Below, one piece after another: positions 8,038 to 9,549 of a stretch of DNA of 9,549 bases. A program made the translations under genes and the position numbers. The stretch is from Spirochaetales bacterium (lineage in GTDB: Bacteria > Spirochaetota > Spirochaetia > DSM-27196 > SLST01), in assembly GCA_007130265.1 (NCBI GenBank), contig SLST01000011.1, positions 1 through 9,549 on the forward strand, read 5' to 3'. How positions within the stretch are numbered: the stretch's first letter is position 1; each line of letters opens with the position of its first letter. A model generated the notes under the pieces. That model searched no databases, was not told the DNA's origin, and was given only the letters and a program-made list of their open reading frames with translations.

Positions 8038-8146
8038 CCATCTTTTGTATGCATTGCGGAGTGCTGTGTCAAGAAGCCGAACCGGCCGCGCAGAGACGTC
8101 AGGATCACTGTCTGACCCTTATAGTCCGATTCCAGAGACAGCGCGC
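8038..8146. other. Intergenic gap between the lipoprotein gene and the sialidase-like gene
   Basis: The 109 bases hold the lipoprotein promoter and a weak inverted repeat, GTCAG (8098-8102) and CTGAC (8112-8116) with a nine-base loop, which might help end the sialidase-operon transcript. A four-pair GCCG/CGGC stem near 8076-8086 is followed on the minus strand by TTCTT. Neither is a convincing terminator. No small gene is evident. Confidence 0.5.
8044..8072 (-). promoter_or_regulatory. Sigma-70-type promoter of the 191-residue lipoprotein
   Basis: Reading the minus strand, a perfect TTGACA (8072-8067), a 17-base spacer and TACAAA (8049-8044, four of six consensus bases) precede the gene. Counting from the -10 box, the predicted first transcribed base is the A of the ATG at 8037. 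No Shine-Dalgarno is visible in the short space, so the message may be leaderless. Confidence 0.55.
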
Positions 8147-9211
8147 TCAGAACGATGCAACCGGCACAACGGTGAGTTCAGCGTCCTCCTTGGCGTGGTG
8201 GTACGCGATGTACAGACTACCCCCGCAGACGTGCGAGTAGAAGTAGGCCCACTGCGGTTTGTGGTCTCTGCCGGAGTGTCTCGGCGGGGACGGCGAATCG
8301 GGACGCAGGCGGAACACACGGTCGACCTCGAGGCATCCGGCGGGTCCGACGGCGATGGTTGGGACGCTTCGGTCAGGCCCGAGGTTACTGATCAGGTACA
8401 TCCGCCCGTCAGGCAGGATGCCGGCGTTGGGTTTGGAGGGCGCCATAGGGTAGTTGCTGACGCGTTCAGTTGTCCAACTCACTCCCCGATCGAAACTCTC
8501 GTGGACCAGAGCGCATGACTCAGTATGGTGGTTTGGCCGTACGATCGCGAGCAACCGGTCCGCGCCCACGACGACGGTCGTCTCACCAAAGGCCCCACCC
8601 GGGGCCTGCGGGAGGGCGACCGTCCGCCACGACGCCGGGGAGTCGTCCCGGCTGACGGCGACCGCGGCCCGCGCGGCCCCGTTGAGCCCTCCCATGATCC
8701 ACCGGCCGTCGGGCAGGCGCTTCGGCTCGTCCATAGGGTAGAGATCCTCCGCGACGATCCCCCGCGAGCGCCACGAGCCGTTCGACTCATCCAGGACGAA
8801 CGCTTCGGTTCTGAGATCGCCGAAATAGCTCTTCGTGTCCGGGACGTACGTCGGCGCGAAGAACCAGAGCTCTCCGCCGTGCGACAGGAACGAGCCGTGG
8901 CTGTGGTTTCGGCCGTGGTCGTGCGCGGGGGCCATGACCACAGGCTCGCTCCAACTTGCGCCGTCGTCGGTCGAACGGCGGCCGCGGGTGTGCTCCTCGG
9001 GTCCGTTCTCGGGGATTGCGTCAGGAGCCTGAGCCCAGCTCGTGTAGAGCGCTCCGTTGTGCGAGACCACCGCGGCTCCGATGAGGAGCGTCATCGGATG
9101 CTCGGCGGTGTGCACGCGGATGTGCCTCACGCCCTCTTGCGGGAGGAGCGGGGTCGACTCGACGGTCGGGGTCGCACGGCCGGTGTAGAGCAGGTACGGT
9201 TGATCGTTCAC
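8147..9211 (-). CDS. BNR/Asp-box sialidase-like protein
   Basis: Encodes 354 residues. The GTG at 9211 is chosen because TGAGG lies eight bases upstream, overlapping the stop codon of the preceding gene; an ATG at 9283 would overlap that gene by 62 bases. Two Asp-boxes (S-x-D-x-G-x-x-W) are present: STDDGASW at 80-87 and SFDRGVSW at 239-246, with a degenerate one, SRDDSPASW, at 187-195. These are structural marks of the six-bladed sialidase fold. GETTVV (about 209) and LLAIVRPN (about 220) resemble strands around the active-site arginines of exo-alpha-sialidases. The length fits this family, but I cannot confirm the full Arg triad, Tyr and Glu set, so the substrate is open: sialic acid or another sugar, or a non-enzymatic propeller. 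No signal peptide is visible, so a cytoplasmic location is predicted. It is the last gene of an operon with the URO-D-type protein. Confidence 0.85.
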   Translation of the reverse strand: MNDQPYLLYTGRATPTVESTPLLPQEGVRHIRVHTAEHPMTLLIGAAVVSHNGALYTSWAQAPDAIPENGPEEHTRGRRSTDDGASWSEPVVMAPAHDHGRNHSHGSFLSHGGELWFFAPTYVPDTKSYFGDLRTEAFVLDESNGSWRSRGIVAEDLYPMDEPKRLPDGRWIMGGLNGAARAAVAVSRDDSPASWRTVALPQAPGGAFGETTVVVGADRLLAIVRPNHHTESCALVHESFDRGVSWTTERVSNYPMAPSKPNAGILPDGRMYLISNLGPDRSVPTIAVGPAGCLEVDRVFRLRPDSPSPPRHSGRDHKPQWAYFYSHVCGGSLYIAYHHAKEDAELTVVPVASF

Positions 9212-9219
9212 GGGTGATG

Positions 9220-9224
9220 CCTCA
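9220..9224 (-). promoter_or_regulatory. Shine-Dalgarno overlapping a stop codon
   Basis: TGAGG combines the TGA stop of the URO-D-type gene (9224-9222) with a GAGG ribosome site eight bases before the GTG of the sialidase-like gene. This arrangement suggests translational coupling and decides the downstream start. Confidence 0.6.
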
Positions 9225-9549
9225 TGGGGATTGGTGTGTGGTGGTCTCGCGCGCGGCGTCGACCATCGCGACGAGGTTCTCAAGGGGCGTGTCGCGAGTC
9301 ACGAAACACCCGGTGCCGAGGATGAACCCCGACTCGCCGGCAGCCTGGATGCATCGATGGCTTCCCTCTCGGACCTCTTCCGCTGTTCCATCCTGAACGA
9401 CGCTCACCGGGTCGAGGTTGCCGATAAGACACAACGACGGGCCGAGCGAGGAGCGGCACCAGGCGAGGTCCATGGCGTGGTCGATTTCGATGATGTCGGC
9501 GCCGGTGGCTGCCATGTCGGCGAGCGTCTGCCGGTTGTCGCCGCACACG
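9222..9549 (-). CDS. URO-D superfamily protein, MtaA-type zinc motif (N-terminus beyond window)
   Basis: Only the last 109 or so residues are in the window; the upstream part is cut off by the edge, so the GTG near 9548 is internal, not a start. The segment reads VCGDNRQTLADM, then GADIIEIDHAMDL, LIGNLDPVSVV, and GFILGTGCFV with TPLENL. This order is typical of the uroporphyrinogen decarboxylase superfamily. The opening V-C-G-D, probably preceded by a His whose codon is cut, and the later Cys of GTGC, 79 residues on, match the H-x-C...C zinc site of MtaA/MtbA-type corrinoid methyltransferases, which true heme-pathway decarboxylases lack. I therefore favour a methyl-transfer role over heme synthesis; the methyl donor is unknown. 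The sialidase-like gene follows after ten bases. Confidence 0.85.
   Translation of the reverse strand, partial: VCGDNRQTLADMAATGADIIEIDHAMDLAWCRSSLGPSLCLIGNLDPVSVVQDGTAEEVREGSHRCIQAAGESGFILGTGCFVTRDTPLENLVAMVDAARETTTHQSP

Noticed and set aside
8076..8116. Rho-independent terminator after the sialidase-like gene
   Set aside because: The stems are only four to five pairs and there is no real T-tract; kept only as a remark on the intergenic gap.

Overview
The window is high-GC bacterial chromosomal DNA, densely packed, with no RNA gene, insertion sequence or CRISPR array that I can see. It holds six protein-coding genes, two cut by the window edges. No stretch over 300 bases lacks a gene; the longest gap is 109 bases. 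The organism cannot be fixed from sequence alone. Several features fit a free-living, high-GC member of the Spirochaetota: a lipoprotein carrying FecR and several PEGA domains, a TolB/CsgG-like domain followed by a PEGA-like module and an NHL propeller, and a relaxed lipobox. This is inference, and other Gram-negative phyla remain possible.

Positions 1-4514, minus strand: two genes in tandem, probably one operon. The first (4514 to 2649) encodes a putative lipoprotein that looks like a beta-propeller. The second (2594 to beyond position 1) encodes a large lipoprotein with a FecR domain, four PEGA-type repeats and the start of a PQQ/WD-like propeller. Both have good Shine-Dalgarno sequences.

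Positions 4515-4569: a compact 55-base divergent control region. It carries possible overlapping promoters and an inverted repeat that would place the ribosome site of the minus-strand gene in a hairpin loop.

Positions 4570-7455, plus strand: a 961-residue exported protein of unusual composite architecture (TolB/CsgG-like domain, PEGA-like module, helical region, NHL propeller, then about six hydrophobic segments). It converges, with six bases between the stops, on a 191-residue lipoprotein gene (8037 to 7462, minus strand) of unknown function. That gene has a near-consensus promoter whose predicted start point falls on its own ATG.

Positions 8147-9549, minus strand: a separate metabolic unit. 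The C-terminal third of a uroporphyrinogen-decarboxylase-superfamily protein, with zinc-site residues like those of MtaA-type methyltransferases, is followed after 10 bases by a BNR/Asp-box sialidase-like protein.

The common theme of 1-8037 is the cell envelope: exported or lipid-anchored proteins built from beta-propellers and PEGA-type beta domains, which usually act as binding or scaffold surfaces. I infer a shared envelope role, but nothing here shows a substrate. The 8147-9549 pair looks like an unrelated catabolic operon.
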